DNA from: an uncultured Bacteroidota bacterium
GTDB taxonomy: Bacteria > Bacteroidota > Bacteroidia > Chitinophagales > Chitinophagaceae
Direction of reading: 5' to 3'
DNA length: 64,000 nt
Assembly (NCBI GenBank): GCA_903858475.1
Contig: CAIOIZ010000005.1
Span: forward strand, 30,999 to 94,998
Under the pieces are notes generated by a model. The model saw only the letters and a program-made list of their open reading frames with translations. It had not been told where the DNA came from and ran no database searches. The position numbers and the translations under genes are program-made. Within the stretch, counting starts at the first letter, position 1; every line of letters begins with the position of its first letter. Positions 36,455-45,946 of the stretch are shown piece by piece.

Positions 36455-38362
36455 TTGCAGGATATACATTCCATATTAAAACAATATTGGGGCTTTGATA
36501 CTTTTCGTTCTATGCAGGAAGATATTATTCTGTCTGTACTGGAAGGAAAAGACACATTGGCCTTATTGCCAACTGGTGGCGGAAAATCCATTTGTTACCA
36601 GGTGCCAGCAATGGCCATGGACGGTATTTGCCTAGTCATAAGTCCATTGATTGCTTTAATGAAAGATCAAGTGGAACACCTGACTGCTCGTGGTATTCCA
36701 GCACTTTCCATTTATTCGGGCATGGGCTTTCACGAGGTTAAAAAAACATTGCAAGAGGCTGTTCATGGCGGATGTAAGTTTCTTTATCTTTCACCCGAAA
36801 GATTGGAAACAAATTTGTTCAAAGATTATTTGGCTTCCCTTCCTATTGCCTTGATTGCGGTAGATGAGGCTCATTGCATTTCACAATGGGGGTACGATTT
36901 TCGACCACCTTACCGACGCATTGCTGCTTTACGTGAATGGTTACCCGAAGTTCCTATTTTGGCATTAACAGCCTCCGCTACGCCTCCTGTACAAGCAGAT
37001 ATTTGTGCGCAATTGCTCTTTAAAAAAGATGCCCGGCAATTTCGGAAATCATTTGCACGACCCAATTTGTCGTATAGTGTATTCATGGAGCCCTCTAAGC
37101 AAAACAAACTGTTGGATATTCTAAAGGGGGTTCAGGGTACGGCCATTGTTTATTGTAAGAGCCGAAAACACAGCAAAGAAGTATCGGATATGCTTAACCG
37201 AAATGGAATTGTTGCAGATTTTTATCATGCAGGGCTGAGTAATGAACTGCGAAATACCAAACAAAACAATTGGATTCAAAATACAACCCGCGTGATGGTT
37301 TGTACCAATGCTTTCGGTATGGGTATAGATAAGCCAGATGTTAGAACAGTGGTGCATTATGATGTGCCGGATAGTTTGGAAAATTATTATCAGGAAGCAG
37401 GACGTGCTGGCAGAGATGAGCAAAAAGCCTATGCCGTTTTATTGTATAGCCATCGTGAGTTGGAGGAATTAAAAGGGCAAGTAGATATCCGTTTTCCTTC
37501 TGCCGAAGAAATAAAAAAAGTGTATGTGGCCATCATGAATCAATTGCAGATTCCAGCTGGTCATGGCCAAGGCCAAACGTATGATTTTGAAATTGGCCAT
37601 TTTGCAAAAACCTTTCAGTTGAATATACTAACTGTTACCTATGCACTAAAAGCACTGGAGCAAGAAGGGATATTTATGTATAATGAAGTTTTTTTTAAAC
37701 CATCCACCTTGGTCTTTACTACCTCTAAAGATGAATTGAGAGATTTTGAAAATACACATCCTAGCTTGACTGAATTGGTGCAAGGACTACTGAGAATGTA
37801 TGAAGGGGTATTCGATTTTCCAGTCAATATTATCGAAGCAGCTATTGCAAAATTTATCCATCTGCCAGCGGCGCTGGTTAAACAGCAGTTACAACAATTG
37901 CATCAATATCAGATTATTCAGTATTTACCACAAAAGGAAAGTCCACAACTGTATCTTTTGCTGCATCGAATGTATGCCGATAGTTTTCAGATGGATACAG
38001 CAGCCTATTTAAAAAGAAAAGAAAAATACCAAGAAAGAGTGGATGCAATGTTGCAGTATGTGCAAGCGGATCGGCAATGCAGAAGCGAACTGATAGCACA
38101 ATATTTTGGCGACCAAACAGTAACTGCTTGTGGAATTTGTGATCAATGCATTGGAAACAAAGAATGGACGTTCAGCAAAGTTGAATTTGAAGCCCTGTAT
38201 GATCAAATTAAAAAAATGGCAGATAATCAGCCAATAACAGTTGGTTCGATTCTGGAAAAACTGCCCGGCATTCGGAAAGAAAAAATATGGAAACTACTGG
38301 ACTTCCTGCAAGCAGAGCAAAGAATAAGTGCTACAAAAAAGGGAGAAATAAAGTTTACCTAA
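36455..38362 (+). CDS. recQ: RecQ family ATP-dependent DNA helicase
   Basis: A 3'-5' DNA helicase in recombination and fork repair. I chose TTG at 36455, giving the family-typical start QDIHSILKQYWGFDTFRSMQEDII (635 residues); the frame is open back to 36413, overlapping the copA stop. Motifs in order: motif 0 F-x-x-FR-x-x-Q, Walker A TGGGKS, motif II DEAHC, aromatic-rich loop ISQWGYDFRPPY, TASATPPV, motif V/VI VHYDVPDSLENYYQEAGRAGRD. The zinc cluster CRSEL...CGICDQC closes the RecQ-Ct/RQC region. There is no HRDC domain, so it is shorter than some RecQ proteins. Confidence 0.92.
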   Translation: MQDIHSILKQYWGFDTFRSMQEDIILSVLEGKDTLALLPTGGGKSICYQVPAMAMDGICLVISPLIALMKDQVEHLTARGIPALSIYSGMGFHEVKKTLQEAVHGGCKFLYLSPERLETNLFKDYLASLPIALIAVDEAHCISQWGYDFRPPYRRIAALREWLPEVPILALTASATPPVQADICAQLLFKKDARQFRKSFARPNLSYSVFMEPSKQNKLLDILKGVQGTAIVYCKSRKHSKEVSDMLNRNGIVADFYHAGLSNELRNTKQNNWIQNTTRVMVCTNAFGMGIDKPDVRTVVHYDVPDSLENYYQEAGRAGRDEQKAYAVLLYSHRELEELKGQVDIRFPSAEEIKKVYVAIMNQLQIPAGHGQGQTYDFEIGHFAKTFQLNILTVTYALKALEQEGIFMYNEVFFKPSTLVFTTSKDELRDFENTHPSLTELVQGLLRMYEGVFDFPVNIIEAAIAKFIHLPAALVKQQLQQLHQYQIIQYLPQKESPQLYLLLHRMYADSFQMDTAAYLKRKEKYQERVDAMLQYVQADRQCRSELIAQYFGDQTVTACGICDQCIGNKEWTFSKVEFEALYDQIKKMADNQPITVGSILEKLPGIRKEKIWKLLDFLQAEQRISATKKGEIKFT

Positions 38363-38402
38363 AATCAATGTTTTAACACCAACCAATTGACAATGAAGGT
38401 AT

Positions 38403-38439
38403 AAAAATAAAAAAGGGACCAAGATAGAAATCTAGTCCC
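38403..38439 (-). terminator. Intrinsic terminator (sulfatase gene / candidate small RNA)
   Basis: Minus-strand hairpin with a 5-bp GGGAC/GTCCC stem, inner 3-bp GAT/ATC helix, followed by TTTTTTATTTTT. On the plus strand only three T residues follow, so it works mainly on the minus strand. Confidence 0.65.
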
Positions 38440-38470
38440 GCTTTAAAATCCAATATCCTATGAAAAACCG
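38403..38470 (-). ncRNA. Candidate small non-coding RNA (about 65-70 nt)
   Basis: Between the converging recQ and sulfatase genes (234 bp), the minus strand carries in order a CTTG -33 element, exactly 19 nt, a TACCTTTA -7 element (38474-38481), then about 30 nt of U-rich sequence starting CGGTTTTTCATAGGATATTG, a hairpin (GGGAC/GTCCC with an inner GAT/ATC) and a TTTTTTATTTTT run. This is the layout of an independent short transcript. No ORF of note fits on that strand. It could also just be the sulfatase 3' end with a chance promoter. No Rfam family is claimed. Confidence 0.4.
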
Positions 38471-38473
38471 ATG

Positions 38474-38504
38474 TAAAGGTAATAGGAATTTATCAATTAC
38501 CAAG
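38474..38504 (-). promoter_or_regulatory. Promoter (CTTG-N19-TACCTTTA) for the candidate small RNA
   Basis: Read on the minus strand, CTTG (38501-38504) and TACCTTTA (38474-38481) are 19 nt apart, the standard Bacteroidota spacing. Each element differs from the consensus (TTTG, TAnnTTTG) at one position. Confidence 0.4.
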
Positions 38505-38596
38505 TTTTTTTGTACATATTTTTAGCATTCCAGCAATTTGAGCAAAACAAAAAACCATTATAAATAATTATATATCAATTGTTTATAAATCAACCC

Positions 38597-40519
38597 TTAT
38601 TTTTCGGAATATTTATATCCATTGTTTTTGAATAACCAACTAGCTCCCTGATACCAGGCAATTGCTTCCTTGCTGAGGGTTTTATTTTCGGCTATTTTTT
38701 CCGCCGATCCGATGTTAAAATGGATTTTGTAGGTAGCTATTTTCTGCTGTGGCGATAAAATAACCAAGGTGTCGCTTTTAATATAACCCATGTCTTGGTA
38801 GGTACTAATAAACAATCGTCGGTTTTCGGGGGCCGTTTGATAAATATCATATCCTAAAAAGCGACTGGTATAGGATAAATTCAGTAAGCCTAAAACAGTG
38901 GGGGCCAAATCAATTTGGCTGGTTAAACTTTCTTCTATTTTGGCAGGGATTAATTGGGGCGCATAAATCCAGCAAGGAATATGGTAGCGATTCACGGGTA
39001 AATCTGTTTTGCCTGCACTTTTAGCGCAATGGTCTGCTACAATTACAAAAACAGTTTGATTGAACCATGGTTTCTTACTCGCCTCATTAATAAATTTGGT
39101 AATGGCGTAGTCGGTATATTTAACACCCCCTGCAATGGATTGTGTACTAGGGGCTATATCAATTTTACCTACTGGATAAGTATAGGGTCGGTGATTACTT
39201 ACCGTCATAACATGGTTAAAAAATAATTTATTAGCCTGAAAGCTTTTATCGCATTGTTGAAGGGTATATTGAAAGGCGGCTTCATCATCAATGCCCCATG
39301 CAGTGGTATGTTGAACCAGTGACTCCGGGATATCTCTTTTATCTAATACAGTGTATCCATTGTGGCTAAAAAAATAACCCATATTATCGAAGAAGCTATT
39401 ACCACCATAAATATAATTGGTTTCGTATCCTTTCGATTGTAAAACCGAGCCCATGCTAAACAGGTCTTCATTATTAGGCCTGCGTACAATCGACTGCCCA
39501 GGTGTAGGTGGAATGGATAGCGATAAAGCTTCTAATCCTCTCACTGTTCTAGTACCCGTAGCATAAAAGTTTTTAAAAAATAAACTGTGCGGTATGAGAG
39601 AATCTAAACCAGGTGTGATGTTTTCTTTATTTCCAAAATAAGCCAAATAGTCCCCACTCAAACTTTCTACACTTATCAAAACAATATTCCATTTATGCGC
39701 TGGGCTATCGGTGCGGATGGTCCTTTCTATACTCAAGGGATGATTACTGAATGTGGTATGATTAGTTTGTAATAATTGCTTCAGCAAAGTAAAATTGGCC
39801 GTATCATTTTGTACTGCGTAAAATTGCGCATAATCAATCTCGTTATTCCAAAAAGCAGCCCCAAATTCATACATACCCGCTCCGCTTAATTCATTTACAT
39901 ACCGGTTATTACTGATGTTTTTAATCCTATTGTTAACAAGAAAATAGCCAGCAAGAGGAAGCATTAAAAAAAGTAAAAAGAAGATCGATCGTTTCCCAAA
40001 CCGCATAGAAACAGTTTGAGAGGGTTGAAGTTTTTTGCCAGCCATCAACAATAATACAATCGTGAAGAGTAAAACAGCGCTGCCAATTACAGGAATATTA
40101 TACGACTGCCAGATATTTTCCAATACTTCGGTTGTGTATACCAGATAATCAACTGCAATAAAATTATAGCGAACACTGAACTCGTCCCAAAAAACTATTT
40201 CGCCACCGGCGTTGAAAACTAAAATCAGGATAATGATAAAAAATAAAATGTACAGGGGAATTCTATTCCATTTTTTTTGATACCAACTATCTTTCATAAG
40301 CCAGCAATACATAGCAACAGGAATGGCAAAAAAGCCCCAAATTACCAGGTCATAGAATAAACCCACTAGAAAGATGCCGATAAAATGAAGTGGATTTAAT
40401 TCCAGGTTATTCCAACTTTTAATAAACAAAACAAATCTGGTGATAAAGCTGATCCCGCAAACCAAAAGGGCTAGCACTGCCAAGGGACCAAAGCGATGGA
40501 GGAATAGTTTTCGAAACAT
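38597..40519 (-). CDS. LTA synthase-like membrane sulfatase/phosphatase family protein
   Basis: The 640-residue protein from ATG at 40519 has five N-terminal TM helices (about 1-205) and an extracytoplasmic alkaline-phosphatase/sulfatase domain (about 260-600). Motifs are NIVLISVESLSGDYLAYFG, the nucleophile Thr in FYATGTRTVRGLEAL, YIYGGNSFFDNMGYFF, and VIVADHCAKSA with the metal-binding D-H. The fold matches LtaS and OpgB phosphoglycerol transferases. Gram-negative members transfer phosphoglycerol or phosphoethanolamine to glycans or lipids; the substrate here is unknown. A TAACTTTG box ends 3 nt before the start codon. It is 61 bp downstream of the HerA-like gene. Confidence 0.85.
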   Translation of the reverse strand: MFRKLFLHRFGPLAVLALLVCGISFITRFVLFIKSWNNLELNPLHFIGIFLVGLFYDLVIWGFFAIPVAMYCWLMKDSWYQKKWNRIPLYILFFIIILILVFNAGGEIVFWDEFSVRYNFIAVDYLVYTTEVLENIWQSYNIPVIGSAVLLFTIVLLLMAGKKLQPSQTVSMRFGKRSIFFLLFLMLPLAGYFLVNNRIKNISNNRYVNELSGAGMYEFGAAFWNNEIDYAQFYAVQNDTANFTLLKQLLQTNHTTFSNHPLSIERTIRTDSPAHKWNIVLISVESLSGDYLAYFGNKENITPGLDSLIPHSLFFKNFYATGTRTVRGLEALSLSIPPTPGQSIVRRPNNEDLFSMGSVLQSKGYETNYIYGGNSFFDNMGYFFSHNGYTVLDKRDIPESLVQHTTAWGIDDEAAFQYTLQQCDKSFQANKLFFNHVMTVSNHRPYTYPVGKIDIAPSTQSIAGGVKYTDYAITKFINEASKKPWFNQTVFVIVADHCAKSAGKTDLPVNRYHIPCWIYAPQLIPAKIEESLTSQIDLAPTVLGLLNLSYTSRFLGYDIYQTAPENRRLFISTYQDMGYIKSDTLVILSPQQKIATYKIHFNIGSAEKIAENKTLSKEAIAWYQGASWLFKNNGYKYSEK

Positions 40520-40522
40520 GCG

Positions 40523-40530
40523 CAAAGTTA
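40523..40530 (-). promoter_or_regulatory. -7 promoter box (TAACTTTG) abutting the sulfatase start
   Basis: Perfect TAnnTTTG on the minus strand, followed by CGC and then ATG. With a -7 element centred at -7 the first base of the ATG is +1, so the mRNA should be leaderless. Confidence 0.5.
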
Positions 40531-40580
40531 CATAAGAAATGATGTTCGTATCTTTTATCCAACTGGGAAGAGAAAATTAA

Positions 40581-42140
40581 TTAAAACCAGCCGCTGGATT
40601 TTTTTCTGCTTCGTCCACCCAGCCCTAGTGCACCCAATAAAGAACGTACAATGGTATTGCCAGCTGTACGTACCATGCTTTTTACGACCGTATTATTAGC
40701 CACTTTTTCCAGTGTTGATTTTTCTTCTTTTTTAGGTTTGGGCACTTTGATGTCCTCTAGCGGAGTAGACTGATTTTTTTCTGCAGCCTCTTTGAGTTTT
40801 TCTGTTAATATTTCATAGGCGCTTTCGCTATCTACTGGTTGATTGTATTTTGCTACTAGTTTAGATTTTGTAGTGAGGGCATTGATTTCATCATCCGTTA
40901 AAATATCCATTCGGCTCCTGGGTGAGCATAGCATTACATGTGCCAAAGGAGTAGGAATGCCTTTTTCATTGAGAAGGGTCACCAAGGCTTCTCCAATGCC
41001 TAATTGGGTAATCAGGTCTTCCGTTTTGTAAAAATCAGTCTCTGGATAGTTTTCACTTGTTTGCCGGATAGATTTTCTATCTGCTGCAGTAAAGGCACGA
41101 AGTGCATGTTGAATCTTTAATCCTAATTGTGCTAGTACACCTGCAGGTATGTCCATTGGATTTTGAGTGCAGAAAAACACCCCAATTCCCTTGGAACGAA
41201 TCAATTTTACAATGGTTTCAATTTGTTGTAGCAAGGCATCACTCGCTTCTTCAAAAATTAAATGTGCTTCATCGATGAATAATACTAGTTTGGGTTTGTC
41301 TACGTCTCCTTCCTCGGGGCAACTGGCATATAATTCAGCCAATAGTTGTAACATAAAAGTGCTAAAAAGTTTTGGCCTGTCCTGTAAATCTGTAACCCGC
41401 AATACATTGATCATCCCCCTGCCTTGATCATCCATACGCATCAGGTCATCTACTTCAAAACTTTTTTCACCAAAGAATATATCTGCACCTTGCTGTTGAA
41501 GTTCAATTACTTTTCTCAGAATGGTGCCGGTGGTGGTGGTAGAAATTTTACCATATAATTTTTCAATTTCCACCTTACCTTCATCCCCAATGAATTGCAA
41601 TACTTTTATAAAATCTTTGAGATCTAATAGGGGTAATTGACTATCGTCGCAATATTTAAATAGCAGTGCTACTACACCACCCTGTGTATCATTCAGCCCT
41701 AAAATTTTGCTTAACAATACCGGCCCGAATTCACTAACGGTAGCGCGTAAATGAATACCCTTTTCTCCGGTAAGCGTCATCAATTCAGTTGAAAAAAGGG
41801 AGGGTTTGTATTCCATGGCCAGTTTCTGGTAGCGTTCGGTCACTTTTTCATTGATGGTGCCTATTGCTGCAATGCCACTTAAATCGCCTTTAATATCCAT
41901 CAGCAATACAGGTACACTATTATCGCTTAGCCACTCGCTAATCATTTGTAGGGTCTTGGTTTTGCCTGTACCAGTAGCGCCAGCAATTAATCCATGCCGA
42001 TTCATGGTTTTGAGTGGCAAGTGAATAGGGGCTTCTGATACAATATTGCCGTCCAACATAGCTACACCAAGGGGCACGGCTTCTCCTTTAAAAGTATAAC
42101 CCGCTTGAATGGCTTGAACAAATGCTTCTTTTGTAGGCAT
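40581..42140 (-). CDS. HerA-like ATPase (DUF853 / YjgR family)
   Basis: A cytosolic P-loop ATPase of 519 residues. It has Walker A GATGTGKTK near residue 53, followed by QMISEWLSDNSVPVLLMDIKGDL, Walker B LVLFIDEAHLIFEEA, GIGVFFCTQNPMDIP and a final basic Gly-rich tail (LGGRSRKKSSGWF). These are the marks of the DUF853 group, a HerA/FtsK relative found alone in many bacteria. The archaeal HerA works with NurA in end resection, but no nuclease gene is adjacent and the bacterial role is not established. It is transcribed divergently from the di-heme peroxidase gene across 196 bp. Confidence 0.87.
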   Translation of the reverse strand: MPTKEAFVQAIQAGYTFKGEAVPLGVAMLDGNIVSEAPIHLPLKTMNRHGLIAGATGTGKTKTLQMISEWLSDNSVPVLLMDIKGDLSGIAAIGTINEKVTERYQKLAMEYKPSLFSTELMTLTGEKGIHLRATVSEFGPVLLSKILGLNDTQGGVVALLFKYCDDSQLPLLDLKDFIKVLQFIGDEGKVEIEKLYGKISTTTTGTILRKVIELQQQGADIFFGEKSFEVDDLMRMDDQGRGMINVLRVTDLQDRPKLFSTFMLQLLAELYASCPEEGDVDKPKLVLFIDEAHLIFEEASDALLQQIETIVKLIRSKGIGVFFCTQNPMDIPAGVLAQLGLKIQHALRAFTAADRKSIRQTSENYPETDFYKTEDLITQLGIGEALVTLLNEKGIPTPLAHVMLCSPRSRMDILTDDEINALTTKSKLVAKYNQPVDSESAYEILTEKLKEAAEKNQSTPLEDIKVPKPKKEEKSTLEKVANNTVVKSMVRTAGNTIVRSLLGALGLGGRSRKKSSGWF

Positions 42141-42229
42141 GAAAGTAAAATTTGCTGAAAGTTACGAATGCAGGTTGATATTTTAATATAGCAATACTGC
42201 TACCATTTATCAAAAATCACTTTATTCTC

Positions 42230-42259
42230 ATTGACCCAATTATTTACTACTTAAGTTTG
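42230..42259 (+). promoter_or_regulatory. Promoter (ATTG-N18-TAAGTTTG) for the di-heme peroxidase gene
   Basis: A perfect -7 TAAGTTTG (42252-42259) has an ATTG -33 element 18 nt upstream, giving a leader of about 70 nt. The 12 bases from the -33 element (42230-42241) recur as an inverted copy (11 of 12) at 42317-42328, just before the start codon. Confidence 0.5.
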
Positions 42260-42336
42260 CTTCTAAAATTCTAAATTATGCAATGTCTGCGGGTAGTGGG
42301 CAATTTTTATGTCAGTAATTGGGTTAATTTTATAGC

Positions 42337-43287
42337 ATGAAAATCCACTCTACGATATTATTGATATTGTCGATCATCCTATTTTCGGCATTTATGCTCT
42401 CTAGTCCACCGCTTCCTACCATTAAAACCAAAGCAGCCCTGGGGGAGCAATTATTTAATGAAAAAATGCTATCCAAAGACTCCACATTAAGTTGCGCTAG
42501 TTGCCATATACCTGCTTATGCATTTGCTGATACATTGGCATTTAGCAAGGGAGTAGGTAATAAACTAACTGGTCGTAATACACCTTCCGTTTTGAATATG
42601 AAAAATAGACCCTATTATTTTTGGGATGGCAGGGCCGCTTCTTTGGAGGAACAGGCACTGATGCCGATCAAAAACCCAGACGAAATGGCCTTGCCAATTG
42701 AAGAAGCGGTTCAAAGATTAAAGGCATCTAAAACCTATCGTGCATTGTTTAATAGAATATTTGGCCAAGCGCCTTCTGCTGCTTCTTTGGCTTCAGCACT
42801 GGCTGCTTATGAAAAAACATTGGAAACAGTGGATAGTAGATTCGATGACTGGAGTAATGATATCAAAGAATTTTCTCCTGCTGAGGAAAGAGGAAGAGTA
42901 TTATTTGTGGGCGACAAAGCAAAATGTTTTGATTGCCATCGGATGGAAGATTTTACCATGGATGAGTTTAAAAATATAGGACTCTATAATGCGAAGGAGT
43001 TGAATGACGCAGGACTTTATAATATCACTAAGAAAGAATCAGATAAGGGTAAATTCAAGACACCTGGACTTCGCAATGTAGCTGTTACGGCTCCCTATAT
43101 GCACAATGGCATGTTTAAGACATTAGAAGAAGTAATAGACTATTATAATAATCCAAAATTGATAGTTCCCAATGCCATTAATAGGGATGAAACATTTAAG
43201 CAACCACTTGGACTTACCAACGATGAAAAAAAAGACCTGTTAGCATTCTTGCAATCGCTAACGGATAAAAAGTTTATTCGAAATTAA
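42337..43287 (+). CDS. Di-heme cytochrome c peroxidase (MauG/CcpA family)
   Basis: An exported enzyme of 316 residues with an N-terminal signal or anchor (1-22). Two heme c motifs are present: C53-x-x-C56-H57 (CASCH) and C197-x-x-C200-H201 (CFDCH). Other family motifs are FSKGVGNKLTGRNTPSVLNM, FWDGRAASLEEQALMPI, and KTPGLRNVAVTAPYMHNGMFKTLEEVIDYY with the Met ligand region. Such proteins reduce hydrogen peroxide or, like MauG, oxidise partner proteins; no partner gene is adjacent here. A response regulator gene follows after 138 bp on the same strand. It is more distant from the MbnH-like gene at 51587 than a duplicate would be. Confidence 0.88.
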   Translation: MKIHSTILLILSIILFSAFMLSSPPLPTIKTKAALGEQLFNEKMLSKDSTLSCASCHIPAYAFADTLAFSKGVGNKLTGRNTPSVLNMKNRPYYFWDGRAASLEEQALMPIKNPDEMALPIEEAVQRLKASKTYRALFNRIFGQAPSAASLASALAAYEKTLETVDSRFDDWSNDIKEFSPAEERGRVLFVGDKAKCFDCHRMEDFTMDEFKNIGLYNAKELNDAGLYNITKKESDKGKFKTPGLRNVAVTAPYMHNGMFKTLEEVIDYYNNPKLIVPNAINRDETFKQPLGLTNDEKKDLLAFLQSLTDKKFIRN

Positions 43288-43425
43288 TCGTCTTATAGAT
43301 TTTGTGTAATGCCACAGGGCTTTCAAGTGTAAAGAAAATTGTAAAATTACCTTTAACAAAAAATTAGGCACTATATTCGCTAAGTAAAAATTGAATTAAT
43401 GTTATTTGCTATAAATAAATAAATT

Positions 43426-44124
43426 ATGGAAGCAGCAAAACCCAAAATACTCCTTTGTGAAGACGACACCAATCTAGGAAGTGTATTAAAAAATTACCTG
43501 GAATTAAACGATTACGATGTAATCCTTGAAAGGGATGGGCGTTTAGGATTGGCTGCCTTTCAAAGAGAAAAATTTGATATCTGCCTCCTTGATGTAATGA
43601 TGCCACATATGGATGGCTTTACCCTTGCTGAAGAAATCAGGGATGTGAATCCGGATGTGCCTTTGTTTTTTCTGAGTGCCAAAACCATGAAAGACGATAT
43701 CATACAAGGGTATAAATTGGGCGCGGATGATTATATTACAAAGCCTTTTGATAGCGAAGTATTGCTGCATAAAATCAAAGCCATTTTAAAACGCAATGAA
43801 GAGCAACATCGCGAGGAGAATAATGCTGAATTTGATTTAGGCTCTTATCATTTTAATCCACGGTTGCGTGAATTAATCAAGGCTGGGAAAACAGTAGTGT
43901 TGAGCCCTAAAGAAAACGAACTATTAAAAATGTTGAGTGAGTATAAAAATGATTTGTTGAGCCGTGAAATTGCTTTAAAGAAAATTTGGGGAAGTGATAC
44001 TTATTTCAATGGTCGTAGCATGGATGTGTATATTGCCAAATTGCGCAAATACCTAAAGGAAGACAGCGCCATAGAGATTGTGAATATTCATGGCAATGGT
44101 TTCAGATTAGTCGTTCCCGAATAA
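43426..44124 (+). CDS. OmpR/PhoB-family response regulator
   Basis: A 232-residue cytosolic transcription factor. The receiver domain (6-122) has ED in LLCEDDTN, phospho-acceptor D56 in CLLDVMMPHMDG, a switch Ser in FLSAKTMKDD and K in DYITKPFD. The winged helix (about 140-232) reads VVLSPKENELLKMLSEYKNDLLSRE, then RSMDVYIAKLRKYLKEDS and IVNIHGNGFRLV, a full match. In Bacteroidota this type (RprY-like) is often paired with a kinase, but none is adjacent, so it is an orphan in this window. It converges with ruvB with no gap between the stop codons. Confidence 0.9.
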   Translation: MEAAKPKILLCEDDTNLGSVLKNYLELNDYDVILERDGRLGLAAFQREKFDICLLDVMMPHMDGFTLAEEIRDVNPDVPLFFLSAKTMKDDIIQGYKLGADDYITKPFDSEVLLHKIKAILKRNEEQHREENNAEFDLGSYHFNPRLRELIKAGKTVVLSPKENELLKMLSEYKNDLLSREIALKKIWGSDTYFNGRSMDVYIAKLRKYLKEDSAIEIVNIHGNGFRLVVPE

Positions 44125-45162
44125 TTAACCATTGAATAAATTATTTTGAGTGCCGCCTTTGTGCGGCACTTTTCCTAAATGCCTATAGGCTTTTTCGGTG
44201 GCTTCTCTTCCTCTCGGGGTACGCATGATAAATCCTTCTTGAATTAAAAAAGGCTCGTATACTTCTTCTAAAGTACCGGTTTCTTCACCCACTGCGGTAG
44301 CAATGGTGGTAATACCCACGGGTCCTCCTTTGAATTTTTCAATAATAGTGGAAAGAATACGATTGTCCATTTCATCTAATCCATGATCATCAACATTCAA
44401 TGCTTTCAATGCATGTTGGGTGATACCAATGTCAATAGCCCCGTCATTCAGAACTTGTGCAAAATCACGTACTCTTCTCAGTAAGCCATTGGCAATTCTT
44501 GGAGTGCCTCTGCTTCTGCCGGAAATTTCGCTGGCGGCATCTTCAGTGATAGCAGTGCCTAATATTTTAGCGCTACGAAGAATGATGTTTTTAAGTGTAA
44601 TGGCATCATAATATTCTAATCTCGATTTGATGCCAAACCTACTCAACAAGGGGGCTGTCAATAAACCACTTCTAGTAGTAGCTCCTATCAAAGTAAAGGG
44701 ATTCAGATTCAGTTGTACACTTCTTGCATTGGGCCCACTGTCGATCATGATATCGATGCGGTAATCTTCCATGGCAGCATATAAATATTCTTCCACTACA
44801 TTACTAAGTCGGTGTATTTCATCAATAAATAACACATCATTGGCTTCCAGGTTGGTGAGTAATCCTGCTAAATCACCTGGCTTTTCAATAACAGGACCGC
44901 TGGTTTCTTTGATGTTAACACCTAATTCATTGGCTACAATTCTGCTCAAAGTAGTTTTACCTAAACCAGGGGGTCCATGAAATAAAATATGGTCAAGTGC
45001 CTCTCCTCTTAGCTTAGCTGCTTTAATGAATATGCTGATGTTTTCAATAATTTGGCCTTGTCCACTGAAGTCAATGATAGCGGCAGGACGGATATTGTTT
45101 TCAAATTCCTTATCCGCAGCATTGAGAATTTCTTTGTCCTTATTTAGATTGGGGTTGGCCAT
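44125..45162 (-). CDS. ruvB: Holliday junction branch migration helicase RuvB
   Basis: RuvB is the hexameric AAA+ motor that, with RuvA, moves Holliday junctions in recombination. The 345 residues show [22 protein letters not shown] at the start, Walker [11 protein letters not shown], Walker [12 protein letters not shown], sensor 1 [13 protein letters not shown], arginine finger RFG in [14 protein letters not shown], and the winged helix with [21 protein letters not shown]. Length is normal. The start is ATG at 45162. It lies 67 bp downstream of the OmpA-like gene on the same strand; ruvA and ruvC are not here. Confidence 0.96.
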   Translation of the reverse strand: MANPNLNKDKEILNAADKEFENNIRPAAIIDFSGQGQIIENISIFIKAAKLRGEALDHILFHGPPGLGKTTLSRIVANELGVNIKETSGPVIEKPGDLAGLLTNLEANDVLFIDEIHRLSNVVEEYLYAAMEDYRIDIMIDSGPNARSVQLNLNPFTLIGATTRSGLLTAPLLSRFGIKSRLEYYDAITLKNIILRSAKILGTAITEDAASEISGRSRGTPRIANGLLRRVRDFAQVLNDGAIDIGITQHALKALNVDDHGLDEMDNRILSTIIEKFKGGPVGITTIATAVGEETGTLEEVYEPFLIQEGFIMRTPRGREATEKAYRHLGKVPHKGGTQNNLFNG

Positions 45163-45229
45163 TACGTAAAATTAGCGAATTCAGCAGAGGAGTAAAGAAA
45201 AATAATTTCTGTTTAAAGAAGGGCTCCAC

Positions 45230-45946
45230 TTACAAATCATATTTCGATTTAACGTTAATGGATACACGACAATTTTGTGCTCTACCCACCAACGTATTAT
45301 TATCTCCTACAGGGTTTGCTGAGCCATAACCTTTTGATTGACGGATAGAGGATCGGGGGGCTCCCAATTCAATCAATATGGTTTGAATAGCACTCGCTTT
45401 TTGTTGCGAAAGACTCAGGTTGTCGTTTTCATTTCCTGTATTATCGGTAAACGCGCCGATCGAAAAAATAGCCTTGGGGAATGCCTGACAAATAGTGGCG
45501 ATATTTTGTAACTGAGCAGCACTAGAAGGTTCTAGGCTTGCACTGTTGGTTTTAAAATGTACCTGATTGAATTCAAACCAATTGCCATTTATAGTGTCGA
45601 TTTTTGCATAGCCATCTTGTAGGAAAGTTATCAATTTGGCTTCTGTGCTGTATTTGCCTACTTTAAGATTGCCATATTTATTGGGCAAATCAATACCAAT
45701 GCTGTCACCTAATTCGTATATAAAATTTCCAGCGCTATCCAATTTTCCGAGCGCGAGATTAGACATATTGACTGTTTTTTGACTTGGGCTGTCAATTACT
45801 GCTGAGCTAACTTTTTGTGAAGCTGCTGTTGCATTCCAAAAATAAAGTGTAATACCCGCTCCTATTACCAATACTAATAGAGCTATCAATAGGGTAAGCG
45901 GAGCGCCATTGTCGGTAGCTGATTGCTCATTTTGAACTTCTGTCAT
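45230..45946 (-). CDS. OmpA-family protein with a single N-terminal membrane segment
   Basis: From ATG at 45946 the protein has 238 residues: a short cytosolic N-terminus, one TM helix (about 18-38, LTLLIALLVLVIGAGITLYFW), a linker, and a C-terminal OmpA domain (about 125-235) with VHFKTNSASLEPSSAAQLQNIA, IGAFTDNTGNENDNLSLSQQKASAIQTIL and GYGSANPVGDNNTLVGRAQNCRVSI. The D and R residues that bind diaminopimelate in peptidoglycan are present. It therefore probably links the inner membrane to the cell wall, like MotB-type OmpA modules. The longer open frame upstream lacks a sensible N-terminus. It could be transcribed with ruvB. Confidence 0.82.
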   Translation of the reverse strand: MTEVQNEQSATDNGAPLTLLIALLVLVIGAGITLYFWNATAASQKVSSAVIDSPSQKTVNMSNLALGKLDSAGNFIYELGDSIGIDLPNKYGNLKVGKYSTEAKLITFLQDGYAKIDTINGNWFEFNQVHFKTNSASLEPSSAAQLQNIATICQAFPKAIFSIGAFTDNTGNENDNLSLSQQKASAIQTILIELGAPRSSIRQSKGYGSANPVGDNNTLVGRAQNCRVSINVKSKYDL

